From Hypoxylon rubiginosum (lineage: Eukaryota > Ascomycota > Sordariomycetes > Xylariales > Hypoxylaceae), in NCBI GenBank assembly GCA_902806565.1, contig CADCXA010000068.1:62001-126000 (forward strand): a DNA stretch of 64,000 nt. Direction: 5' to 3'. Below, piece by piece: positions 35,067 through 46,597 of the stretch. The notes under the pieces are model-generated. The model saw only the letters and a program-made list of their open reading frames with translations, searched no databases and was not told the origin of the DNA. Within the stretch, counting starts at the first letter, position 1. Each line of letters opens with the position of its first letter. The translations under genes and the position numbers were made by a program.

Positions 35067-35138
35067 TGGACTCGCGGGGAATCGAACCCCGGACCACTCC
35101 CATGCTAAGGGAGTATTATACCACTAAACCACAAGCCC
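35067..35138 (-). tRNA. tRNA-Ala (AGC), intronless
   Basis: The minus-strand cloverleaf is 72 nt. Acceptor GGGCTTG pairs with CGAGTCC, and the third pair is G-U, the classical alanine identity element. The anticodon stem-loop is CTCCC-TTAGCAT-GGGAG with anticodon AGC. The T-arm carries GGTTCGATTCC, and the discriminator base is A. There is no intron. Confidence 0.96.
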
Positions 35139-35506
35139 CTCGATGGTAGAAGTAATCGGTTGATAGCGGTGCTGTAATGGAGCTTAATTCCGAAGGGCCA
35201 GTGGAGAAGTCGTGAGCCGGGCCCAAGTAGGAGGGCAATCAGAGATAAAGAGACAAGCTTTTTCTACGGAAGGGCAGTTTAATATATGAAAAGGACTGAA
35301 ACGGAAATAGGCTACCAATTCCTACTGGGTTAATCCGGTGGAGATATAAGATAGGTATCACGTAGATCGCTATGCATTCTGTTCCAAGCTGTATCCCACA
35401 CGCAGTCTGTCTACTTCCCCCTATTTTTCAGGCTGAACCCAACATGACAGCAATAACAAGAACATAAGGAACACTTCCAGCATCCACTAGAAAATTCAAG
35501 CCGTAC
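35139..35506. other. Intergenic region, tRNA-Ala 5' flank and kynureninase 3' flank
   Basis: No gene was seen. It separates tRNA-Ala from the 3' end of the kynureninase gene and should carry the latter's polyadenylation region. Confidence 0.5.
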
Positions 35507-37073
35507 CTACTTCTGTGCTGCCAATAGCGCCGCCTCGAAAGCTTCCGCAAACGAGACGCAGTCGTCGAAAGTGTTGTACAGCGGCGCGGGGGCGACGCGG
35601 ATAACATTGGGCTTTCTCTCGTCTACAACGATGCCGTCCTCCTCGAAATGTTTCATCACCGGGTTCAAGAGGTTGTCCCCCAGCAGCAGGCTCAGCTGGG
35701 CGCCGCGGTAGTCCGGGTCGGACGGCGTGATGATCCGGAAGAGCTTCTTCGCGTCCTCCGACAGGAGGGATAGGGCCTCCTCGAGGAACGCGGTGAGCTT
35801 CTTGGATTTCTCCCGCAGCGGCGCGACGCCGCCGGCGAGCTCGAAGACCTCGAGCGACGCGCTCAGGCTCGTGATGTCGAGGATGCTCGGATTGCTGAGC
35901 TGGAACCCTGCAGCCCCTTTCACCGGGTGGAACTTGGTCGCCATCTGAAAACGAGTTGCCTTGTCGTTCCCCCACCAGCCCGACAGTCGTTGACCGTACC
36001 CCCCCTCGGGCTCTTCGTCGGTGATGGCCGTAGTCACCAAGCTATTCTGAGAATTGATGAACGCGCCCCCTATGCAGCCCGGTCCGCCATTAAGATACTT
36101 GTACGTGCACCAGGCAGCGGCATCCACGTCCCAGTCGTGTAGATGCAAAGGAACATTGCCCACTGCATGGGCAAGGTCCCATATGACGAAAATTTCGTGC
36201 TTATGGGCATATGCAGTAATGGTTGGGATGTCAAACAGTTGGCCAGTGTAGTACTGGATGCCGGGTAACAGGATCAGAGCCGTGTCTGCTGCATGCTTCG
36301 AGATGATGGACTGAATGTCGTAAGTGGTGATGAGGGAGTCTTCCGAGTAAGGAGACTCTATCGTGACCATGGACGTGTCTGGCGATAGGCCATGATGGCG
36401 AATCTGACTCAATACGGCAAACTATCACGTCTCAGCGAAAGGCACAATCTTTCTAGATCGTCATGTGGACCCGGCCTTACATGGTCGCTTGGGAAAGCTT
36501 TGCTCTCGAGGATGATCTTGTGTCTTCCCTTGGGATCCGGACGGTAGAAGGCTGACATCAACAAATGAAGATTCGCTGTCAGGGTCTGCATGACCGCCAC
36601 TTCCGATTCATCCGCTCCCACGATGGGGGCCATCAATTTGGCAGCTCGTGCATCAGCGTCTAGCCATGTCGGCAGAGGCGAGTCGTCCAGTGGCTTGAAG
36701 TGGCCCTGGACGGCTTGGGTGGACCAGGTCTGAAGGTACTGGTTAATGCGAGTTGCAGTCCGTTTGGGTTGCAGTCCCAGGGAGTTTCCGCACAGGTATG
36801 TACATGAGGTTGCTTCGTCGGCTGAGACGGGATCGCTACGATCTACGGAAGTTCAGATGTGAGCGAAGGGGCTCTTTCGGGTTGCTGCAGACCGCAGACC
36901 AGAAAAGGCAGTTCAGTTTCACCTTGTTGCTTCTCGAGTGTTGTCCGTTTGATATCGGCTTTGGAGGGGACTTGGAATTCGTCCCTCAAGTGACGGAGCG
37001 CGTCGTCTCCATCTTGGATCTGAGCCTGCGCACGAAGAGTGGAAAATCGAGCCGGGTCGGATGACGCGCCCAT
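35507..37073 (-). CDS. BNA5: Kynureninase, three exons, 475 aa
   Basis: On the minus strand the exons are 37073-36923, 36842-36481 and 36421-35507, with introns of 80 and 59 nt. The enzyme is PLP-dependent (EC 3.7.1.3). It cleaves kynurenine or 3-hydroxykynurenine to anthranilate or 3-hydroxyanthranilate plus alanine, in the tryptophan-to-NAD pathway. Family motifs occur in order: [11 protein letters not shown] after the first junction, [15 protein letters not shown] spanning the second junction, WDLAHAVGN with the PLP-pyridine aspartate near residue 253, and [11 protein letters not shown] with the Schiff-base lysine near residue 279. Length fits the family (about 460-480). Both junctions fall inside conserved motifs, which supports the splice model. 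There is no targeting signal, so it is cytosolic. No other NAD-pathway gene is adjacent. Confidence 0.95.
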
Positions 37074-40000
37074 CCTAAGTGTGATTGATCAATGACGATG
37101 GACGGGAATTACGAAATTACGAAATTCGGGGATAAGGGGCAAAAGTTGTTTAGTGCGCGCAGACTATTTTCCGCTCGTTCTTTTGAGAGAGGTAGGTAGA
37201 AAGTGAGCGGTTTGAAAGTGGTGAGTTACTTCCCGCCAGCCCGATGTCAAATTTCTTCTTTCTCTCTCTCTCTTGATAACCCCGCGATCTACTCCATCCC
37301 GAAGTGCGGCATGCGGCACTGAAGAAAGTTAAGGTTGGGATCCCGAATCTGGTAGGTGGGGTTAAAAGACGGGATAGATGATAGCGATGATCAATGCATA
37401 TAAATTACGTAGCTTAGTTTTATTTTATCAGATATCATTTAGTCGTGTAAAACTTATAAGAGATTCGGTATATATACGATGAACGTCTACAGAACATCTA
37501 CAAAACACCTGCAATAGCAGATAACAAATCGATTCTACTTCCTTTACGAAATCGCAATGTATGTAATTATCCGCAACGTGTCATGAGGAAAGATACGACA
37601 GGAATATTCGTGTCGTACAGGTTGCTTAACAAGCTTCGTCAAGCTTTCTTGGACAGATCGGATATATTGCCCTCGGGCAATGAGAGAGCATGGGGATGGT
37701 GTCAGTCGCTGGATCATCACTGCACTGCAACGGCAGGTTGAATTGGAAAAATTCGTCTTTGCACCCCAATGACCCGAGAAGGTAACTCGAAAACGAAAGT
37801 ACGAGGAAACAATACGGCTAGGTAAATAAATTGAATATGGAAACCCCATCAATCAGCTCTGAATGCTAATTGCAATTAACACTCCATTGCGCGGCCTTTC
37901 CCCATCGCCTGTCGGCAAATTCAACGCTCGTAGCAAACGAGTCATCGCATTCCCCCTTATGACCAAACACCGGCAGAACGGTTCCAACCGAGGGCACACT
38001 ATTATCATGCATACCGCGGACCGTTCCTGAATTTGATGAATGCCATATGAATCGACGTCTACTTTACGTACGTTTTAGGTATGGTTGAATGTTGGGGATT
38101 AATCTCCCAGCCAGTCAAAAGGCAATGCATACCACTTACATGTAGGCATGTATGTAGATGATCTCGGATCATACCGTGAAATTGTAACATCAAGTTTAAA
38201 TGTAAAAGATAAAGGAAAACGGATTTTCACATTTCCGATCAAGATGATTTCACACCGGATGTAAAGAGGCGAAAAGGACTTGGACGAGAATATCGTTCGT
38301 ATCTTTGACCGTTCCACAAACTCCACACCTGTGGCGGTGCTTATCTTCAATTCAGGGGTAAAAAACCAGCTAGACCAATTCCCAGTCCGATGTGTGTATA
38401 ACTGATAGGCGGCAACAGGGAGACAACGTGGAAAGAGATTTAAAAATAGCCTTAGCCTGGCTGCCTGGGCCGTAATCTTCGATTGATGAGATTCCAGAAC
38501 GGACATGCACCCCGTTTTCCGTATTGGGTGGAACTCGCAAAGCAAGGCATCGTATCTCGTCTCTCTTTCGGGGCTCAAGGTTCTCCTTTTCTATACCCCT
38601 TAGGACGTCAAGGTTACTACATTGTAATACCGGCGACAAATGAGAAGGATGGACAATCAACACGCCTCTCCGCCCCAGACAAATCAAGTACCATTCCTGG
38701 GGTTGCGGCAGAAGCAGCCGGTATGGGGTAGCTTATGTTGTTGAGGAGTGAACGAACGCTTACCTCTACCATAGCTCCCTATCCTGGAATCGGTTATAGC
38801 AACAGGTGATTGTCCCTGCAGTGTCACCCAGCATAGGAGTAAGGACGTTGTTGTCCACGCAGGGGGGCTCCGCAAAAAGGGGAGACTTGTTTTCTTCGTC
38901 TCGAGATCTCTATCGGTTCTCATGACGTTGATCTCGGAGCAAATGTCGCCATGAATATCCCAAGGTCTCCTAAGTGGAATTAATGCGAGGTCGGCCACTG
39001 AGCTCACGAGAAGTTAGTAATGAGAAGTCGGATCCCGGGATTGAATATGCACCCGGAGCAAGCCAAGAGAGAGTTGGTGAGCCATCACGCGGCCGTAGAA
39101 GTCGCCTGGCGTCAAATCGGCTGACCTCGTGCTGCTCGTTGGGCTCGATAGACGCTGCTATCAAGTAATATGGGGGTAATAGAAAACCGGAGTCGTAGAA
39201 TCTTTTACGTTTGTACGTTGTACGTTGTACGTCGCGGTCCCTGGAAGACGCTTATGCTGCTGAAATCGCGGGGCAAGTGGATCGTACCCAAGACACCCGA
39301 CAGGTGCAGACTGCAGTGCTAATGTACGGTGCAAGAGGTGCAAGAGCCGGGGCAATGTTGCGCTATGCCTTGTGGAAGGGTTACCTGTTGGTATTGTATT
39401 GCACAATACGGATATTACGGTATTAGGGCATTACGGTATTACTATGGTTTACGTTGTGAAGTAATTCGTAGTAACACCCCAACCCATGCAAATCGACTGT
39501 ATGATGTAGGTTATATACTATATCCCTAGGTGGTATACTATGGGTTAGGTGCAGTCAAGCTTGTCAAGTCCAAGGTGCTGTACCTCTTACAGTAGACCGA
39601 CGGTTCGTTAGGAAGATCCCAGATGTGCTACTCTTATTCAGCTTCCTAAATTATCGTGGGCCAATTCCATCTAGATGATGTTTCATCATTCCTGAACACG
39701 ATAGCGATAGGTATTGCAACATACATTGACTCATTAGACCCGAGACTTGCGCAACAACCGCCATTGACCTGGTAAAGGGTTGCTGTATGTAGCAGAAGAG
39801 GCGGTAAAGGCGTTCCGCCATGTCATGTATTAGATCCGAAGCGTTGATGCACGGGTCCGACACGGATGAGCCTCCGTCACGGCTCTTACCTATCAAAACG
39901 GCATTTGAACACCTGAAGTAGATAGTTCTCTTATTTGATAGGAAATCGTTCGTGTTGAGTCTCACCTCAGAGATAAGAGGACGACTGAGCTGGCATTTGA

Positions 40001-41020
40001 TAGACGGGATCAACAGATCAACAGATCAGCAAATACAACCTGGACCCTTGATTCCGATTGAAATGTTTTACATATCACATTCCTAAGAATCAGATCCCAT
40101 CGCAATTCATGTAGGTAATTCGAGCAATCGAGCGTACGAAATAGGTACCAGCTAAAACGGATAAGAATCTGACCTAATACTGACCACCTAATACAGACAG
40201 CTGGAAACAGCTGCATCGCGTATTATTTCCGTCTGTCCAGGCGAAACTTTGGCATCAAGGTAACCCCTTGAACCCAGCTCGCCCAGGTTTGCCTCGAATA
40301 GCCGTCGGTACTTGATACAGTCGATACCTAGGTAATCATCCTAATTCGTTCAAGTTTATGGCAATTAAAAAAAATATTTTCAGACCGTTGGATCGCATGG
40401 GATATCCATCACGATCCACTGCTACCCTAGTTCAAGACGACATGTGATGCTGTTGCTGGTTTTTTCCAACAAGTTCTGGCCTGTCTGCCCGTCCACCGCC
40501 TGAATTATTGGTCATGACGGGACATTTTGAATTCTGTCTCCTTCGGCCAAAGTAACTCGTCCCCGTAAGTAGAAAAGTATCGTTCCGTATAACTACGGGC
40601 CAGCCGATACATTCGGTGTCTAGATTTTCAGGTACCATAGTTTCGGGCCAATGGTAACGTCGCCCACAACCCGTTCAAGTTAGCTGCATGGTTAGCCTCT
40701 ATTTTTGTTCCATTTGTGTTCACCGTGATGAAAGAATCTTCGATGGGTTTGGGTTAATTCGTCTATCGCTTCCATCCAGCCAGCCATACGTTAGAAATCG
40801 AGGGTTCTTTGGTTCTTTGGTTCTCTGCACCGTATCTAGGTCTAGGTAATGTACTTGGAAGCTTGGTAAACAGCAGGGATTTTCTTCGTAGCTTGCAGCC
40901 CTGGCAGCTTAGTCGACGTACCTCCTATGCACCGCATCGAAGTTGCGAAGACGTTGTTTCTCCATGTGTAATAGTCATTGACGGTTCCTTGCCTTGGTTT
41001 TTTTTTTTTTGCCCGTACAG
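37074..41020. other. Four-kilobase intergenic stretch
   Basis: I can support no gene. Many short ORFs (for example 38099-38578 minus, 38684-39007 minus, 39651-40013 minus) lack domains and coding bias. Small simple repeats are visible: a GTACGTT run near 39212-39230, GGTGCAAGA twice near 39328-39345, and GGTTCTTT repeats near 40803-40825. The first 300 bp are the kynureninase promoter region. Confidence 0.5.
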
Positions 41021-41028
41021 TATATAAA
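41021..41028 (+). promoter_or_regulatory. Candidate TATA box for the GDH gene leader
   Basis: TATATAAA is preceded by a 13-nt T tract (40998-41010) and followed by CT-rich sequence. It lies about 1.4 kb upstream of the glutamate dehydrogenase start, with no other gene between. If used, the mRNA would have a long, probably spliced leader. A GTACGT donor at about 41514 followed by a pyrimidine tract and CAG would be a candidate leader intron. Confidence 0.35.
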
Positions 41029-42498
41029 GCTGCTGCTTGTCCCCCTTTTTCTGACTTCACGATCCGTCATCGTCATCAATTATTAGTATTGTCTATGTAT
41101 GAAACGACGAATTAGATGACAATTGTGTCCTATTTACCTTGTCATCATTATTCCTTATCTTTGTGGATTAATTCTTCGGCATCGCCTACAGCGTTAGCTC
41201 CAATCTTACTTGGTACCGCTTCGGCTCTCTTTCATACCCGTCATCGTATTCCCAACGCCGCAACTACCTAGGGCTGCGCATATCTCTGCTTATCCCTTAT
41301 CCTACATACATCCTATACCCTATCCAGATATACATAGATACCCTTGCTTATTCCGACCTCTGGCTCTATATCTTCGGAACACAAACCAGGACGTCCGTCA
41401 ATCTACCGAGATATAACAAGGTGAAGGGTAGATTTAAAACACTTTACTGCGTTATTTTTCAAGTTTCTATTAAACTGTGAATCTTATCGAGCTCTTGCAT
41501 CAGCTTGATTAAGGTACGTCCCTTTTTTTCTCAACCAGTTATTTCGGCAGACCAATCAATTCCCCTAGCCAACCGCATTCTTCCAATGTTCATTCCGATA
41601 TCATTCCTGCCGTCTTGTACTACATACGTATTTGCATATGGTACAAATGGCAACCTATTCACTTCTCTAGCCGACCTTTTTAATCTCTAACGCAGTCAGC
41701 TAACCCGGGAGTAGATCTTTGTAACTCACTTGTAGAGTCGGCCAGTCTCAGATCGACTTAATTGTGGATCCTGTGCGTCCCGTCAGATAGTTCCGGAACG
41801 GCATCCCCTACCTAACCTAATATCTGTTCGGTACGTCTCTTTTTGCTCTTCAGCCTGTTTGTATTGGTCCCAAATACCTTATCAGGGGGGCGTGAGCATC
41901 AAACCTAGGGCTACCTGAAGCGTCCAGCGGTGAAGGAGATTCCATGATACGAGTTGCCAGTGCAAGTCGAGACGATAACGACACTCGTGTTTTTCATACT
42001 TTTTTAGCAGTCGGCCTCTCCCAGACCTAGACCTGCAGGGCACTTTGCGTCCTGTAAAGTGCAATATGGGGGTTTCTCCTGAATTCCCCGGCCTGGTTTC
42101 TTTTGAGTCACCTATTCCCCTTGCCCAATACCATCGACTCACTGTACCTCGATATTATTTCGTCTTAAGGGGCAGTTCCTAGTTAGGAATGTGATTATCG
42201 TTACACACCGCAAATGGCGTCTTCTGCTCTGTCGTTTGCACTTCCATATTTATACGGAGCCATCGCCTTCATTGAACGGTGTTGATACTACTCTATTCTT
42301 CTCTCATCACCATGGCTCTTGGCCTTCCCTCCCATACTCTTTACTTCTAATCTCTACCATAAGTCCCAGGCAGCGGGACTCCTAGTCTTCACCATGTTGA
42401 CGTTGACAATCCAGACGACTAACTTGTCCCTGGATAGGTTCCCTGACTATTCTGAACCCTTCGAGGTATATGAAGACGTCGAACCTAAGGCTCAGATT

Positions 42499-45400
42499 AT
42501 GACGACAAACGGAACATCCCCAGCTCCGAACCCGGCTAACAGGCTGCTGGGTAAGGTTCAGAATGTCGATCAGCCTTCACGCCACCCTTCACCCCAACCC
42601 ACACACTTCTCTGTGCCGCTGGGGAGTCCCGCTACCAATGGCCACAGGGTTCTGCGCTCTGCTACTGTAGGATATATCGCGCCCGAGTTCAAGGGACGTG
42701 ATGAGCAGATTAAGCATGGTAAGTCCATAATACTCAATATGTCTTGCAATTATACTAACATGCAGATAGTCAAGAGCATTATTCTTAAGCAGGCCTGGAT
42801 CCCAGAGTCACATCTCGACGAGCAGGTCTCGTGGTTCTATAATGAGCTGGGCATTGACGATGTCTATTTCCAGATGGAGACTGTCGAGGTCATCGCAACC
42901 CACATCACCTCCATGTACGCCGCCAAGGTTGCGGCGTATGCTCGCGTAGACAAGCGCGAGGAGATCCGCCTCGACATGGAAGCTACTGACCACGCCATCT
43001 ACATTGATACCAGCATTCCTGGTAAGAGTTGGCTGCGTGGTCCGCGGTATGAAAACAGACTGGAGGAAAAGTATCTGGACAATGCCGACCCAACTAAGAG
43101 ATTTCGGGTGGAAACCTTCCGCTCTCCCGGAACTCTTTCCCACGACCGGTCATCCAAGGCCTCCCTGCGGTGCTACTTCGTATACCAATGCCAATTTGTG
43201 GATCCGAATCCCGAGCCGGATGAGACGCGGCTTGAGATTATCAGTGACCGGATGTTCTTAACGAAAGCCACCAAAAATACCAAGCAGATCTACGATGATA
43301 TAATCAGACTTGCCGTCAACAGGTCCGGTCCTGTTATTGAGGTCTTCGACATCGAGGGTACAGAGGAGAAGCGTCTCGTCGTGGCGTTCCGTTCTCGTAC
43401 CGCGCGGGGCATCTTTAGCGCCTTAAGCGACCTCTACCACTACTATGGTGTCACGAGCACCAGGAAGTATGTTGAGCAGTTCTCCAATGGCATTACGGTC
43501 ATGAGTATCTATCTGAAGCCGGCGACGAACCTTGAAACTGAGCCCATGCCGATCGAGCAATCTATCCACCAGATCACCAAAGAGATTTCCCTTCTTTACT
43601 GCATACCCCAGAACAAGCTCCACTCCTTGTTTGCATCCGGCTCTTTGAGTCTGCAAGAAACCATCTACGGCCACTGCGTTTGGGTCTTCGTCCAGCACTT
43701 CCTCAACCGCCTTGGCACGGAATACGTATCCATCAAGCAGGCATTGGATCCGAAGAACCCGGCCCACGTTGAGATTCTTTCCAAGCTGAAGCGCCGTCTC
43801 CGTACCGAGACGTTCACCCCGGATTACATCCTCGAGATCATCTCGTCTTACCCCAGCTTAGTGCGACTGCTATATGCCGCATTTGCTAGTGTTCATCTAA
43901 GCGTCGGAGCAGGCTTCGAAAAGAGCATCATCGCACCAACTCCATCCGTCGAAGTATTATCTGATGCTCGACTTAAGGAAGCGATCACAAGAGATGTTTC
44001 GAATGAACACGAGGAGATGGTTATGACGGCGTTCCGGATTTTCAACAATGCCATCTTAAAGACTAACTACTTCACACCTACCAAGGTAGCTCTTAGCTTC
44101 CGCTTGGACCCATCATTCCTCCCGGAGGTCGAGTATCCTCGACGTCTGTATGGCATGTTCCTCGTGATCAGCGCAGAAGCCCGGGGCTTCCACCTACGAT
44201 TTAAGGATGTTGCCCGAGGCGGTATCCGAATCGTCAAATCTCGCAGCAAAGAAGCCTACGGTATTAATGCTAGAAGTCTCTTCGACGAGAACTACGCTCT
44301 AGCCAGCACGCAGCAACGTAAGAACAAAGACATTCCCGAAGGCGGCTCGAAGGGTGTCATCCTTCTTGACGCCAAGCAGCAAGACCGTGCTCGGGAGGCG
44401 TTTGAGAAGTACATAGACAGCATCTTGGACCTTCTTCTTCCCGCCGAGACTCCCGGAATCAAGAACCCGATAGTAGACCTCTACCGCAAACAAGAAATCC
44501 TGTTCATGGGTCCCGATGAGAACACGGCTGATCTTGTCGACTGGGCTACCGAGCACGCTCGCGCTCGGGGTGCGCCATTTTGGAAGTCATTCTTCACTGG
44601 AAAGTCGCCCAAGTTAGGCGGCATCCCTCACGACGAATACGGCATGACAACATTGTCCGTTCGCGAGTACGTCAAGGGCATCTATCGCAAGTTGAACTTG
44701 GATCCCTCCAATGTGAAGAAGATGCAGACTGGTGGCCCCGACGGTGATCTTGGAAGCAATGAGATTCTTCTAAGTAACGAGAAGTACACTGCCATTGTCG
44801 ACGGATCCGGAGTTCTTGTCGACCCCAATGGCATCGACAAGGACGAATTAGTGCGCCTGGCTAAGAAACGTGTTATGATTTCACAGTTCGACATCACCAA
44901 GTTGTCCAAGGATGGATTCAGGGTCCTGTGCGATGAAAGCAATATTACGTTGCCAAATGGAGAAATTGTTCCCAACGGCACACCGTTCCGAAACTTCTAC
45001 CACCTCCGGGACACCGGCCTTACGGACTGCTTTGTTCCGTGCGGAGGTCGTCCCGAGTCAATCGATCTCTCCACCGTCTCCAAGTTAATTAAAGACGGCA
45101 AGACAACCGTGCCTTACATTATCGAGGGAGCGAACCTGTTCATCACTCAAGACGCCAAGTTGCGTCTTGAGAAGGCCGGCTGCATCCTGTTCAAGGATGC
45201 GTCTGCGAACAAGGGTGGTGTGACCTCATCTTCTCTGGAAGTCCTCGCTTCCCTTAGCTTCGATGACGAAGGTTTCGTTGAGAACATGTGTCGCAACGCG
45301 AAGGGCGAGGCGCCCGAGTTCTACAAGGCGTACGTCAAGCAGGTACAGAAGACCATCTGCGAAAATGCCAGGCTCGAGTTCGAGGCCATCTGGCGAGAAC

Positions 45401-45775
45401 ACGAACAGAGCGGCGTGTCCCGTTCCGTGCTTTCCGACACGCTATCTCTTGCCATCACGACGCTGGACGAGGAGTTACAGAGATCCGATCTGTGGGAGAA
45501 CCCGAGGATCCGCAGGGCGGTGCTCGCGGATGCTCTACCCAGGCTGCTCATTGACAAGATCGGCTTGGACACGATTATCAGTCGTGTGCCGGACTCGTAC
45601 CTCCGCGCCATCTTCGGAAGCTATCTCGCTTCTCGCTTCGTGTATGAATTCGGTAGCAGCCCTAGCCAATTTGCCTTCTACGACTTGTAAGTTTGCTCTC
45701 TCCATTCTTTGAGCTATTGATCATGAGCTAACCCTATGATGTAGCATGTCTAAGAGGATGGCCCAGATTCAGTGA
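42499..45775 (+). CDS. GDH2: NAD-specific glutamate dehydrogenase, 1055 aa
   Basis: The exons are 42499-42718, 42770-45686 and 45745-45775. This is the large fungal NAD-dependent enzyme (EC 1.4.1.2), which deaminates glutamate to 2-oxoglutarate and ammonium in catabolism. Markers include RVLRSATVGYIAPEF at the N-terminus, RKYVEQFSNGITVMSIYL in the regulatory half, and the catalytic-domain block DVARGGIRIVKSRSKEAY with GGSKGVILL. The NAD-fold region MGPDENTADLVDWATEHA follows. The last exon supplies the conserved ending YDFMSKRMAQIQ. In-frame ATGs also exist at 42394 and 42319. I chose 42499 because the resulting N-terminus and length resemble known fungal enzymes. The first intron is 51 nt, a multiple of three and free of stops, so unspliced RNA would keep frame. 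It is not a biosynthetic NADP-GDH, which is about 450 aa. Confidence 0.94.
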
Positions 45776-46597
45776 TTGATGAAATCTCCATGCATATTAT
45801 ACTAAAGAAAATAAAAGGGGGTCTAAAAAAGGAACCTAAAAATGCATTGGCTTTGGGGAGGGGCGGGAGTGGCAATTCCGAGGAGCATATGGCGAGCCAG
45901 CATGTAAACAGCAGAGCCGAAGAGTATGGTAGCGGATGCATGGATGACTTACGAGCTGTTTCGATTTTCCGAGGCGTTCAGGTTGGCATCACAAATTAAT
46001 ACTAGATAGCTTGGGCTTTGTTATACATTCATTGATAAGAAAAGAACATTTCTGACGATACCTTTTTTGCACATTCGACTCGACTGATGTCAAAGTACTA
46101 TATCGAACATCTCTCAGTTAGTGACTTATGGGAATCCAAGAAGTATTTGGCCGAGTGACTAAAGATTCGTACGGTTCAATGAGCAGCTAAATCCTACGAT
46201 GAAGGCATCCCTGCACTAATGAGGATCCTATATCAACGACACCGTCGCCAATTCGACTCACGAAGCATGTGGCAAGTTAAAGCTTTTGGCTCAAACTGGT
46301 CTTAACTGCTCGTGATTCGTCTGGTCGCGACATGTCCTTCCTAATCCGGCATCCGGCTAGGGTTGCGAGGCGCAGCATCTCCAAACGGAGGATCGGCATC
46401 AGCTGGACTGCCTTGCCTGCCACTTCTTCGGAGATGAGCATGCGGAGAAGCAAGCTGCGCGGGTAAGGGGGTCTCTTAGCCGCTCAATATGAGATTGACC
46501 CGACCGTAGATACTGATAGTGGAGGCTTCACCAGAGCGGCTCGGCCTTCATATATATCTTCTATTTAGGTATATCTAGTTGAATCGGGTCTAGCAGC
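45776..46597. other. Intergenic region, GH78 gene promoter
   Basis: No gene was seen. ORF 45772-45999 is unsupported. A TATA-like TATATAT at 46551-46557 lies 40-50 bp before the alpha-L-rhamnosidase start codon. Confidence 0.5.

Noticed and set aside
38099..38578. 159-codon minus-strand ORF in the intergenic stretch
   Set aside because: AT-rich, no domain and overlapping alternatives. It is consistent with a random open frame.
40240..40300. B-box-like sequence suggesting another minus-strand tRNA
   Set aside because: No acceptor or anticodon stem can be formed around it.
45263..45712. Alternative-frame ORF at the end of the GDH gene
   Set aside because: It is a shadow of the real GDH frame, Arg/Ser/Pro-rich as expected from reading a GC3-rich gene out of frame.
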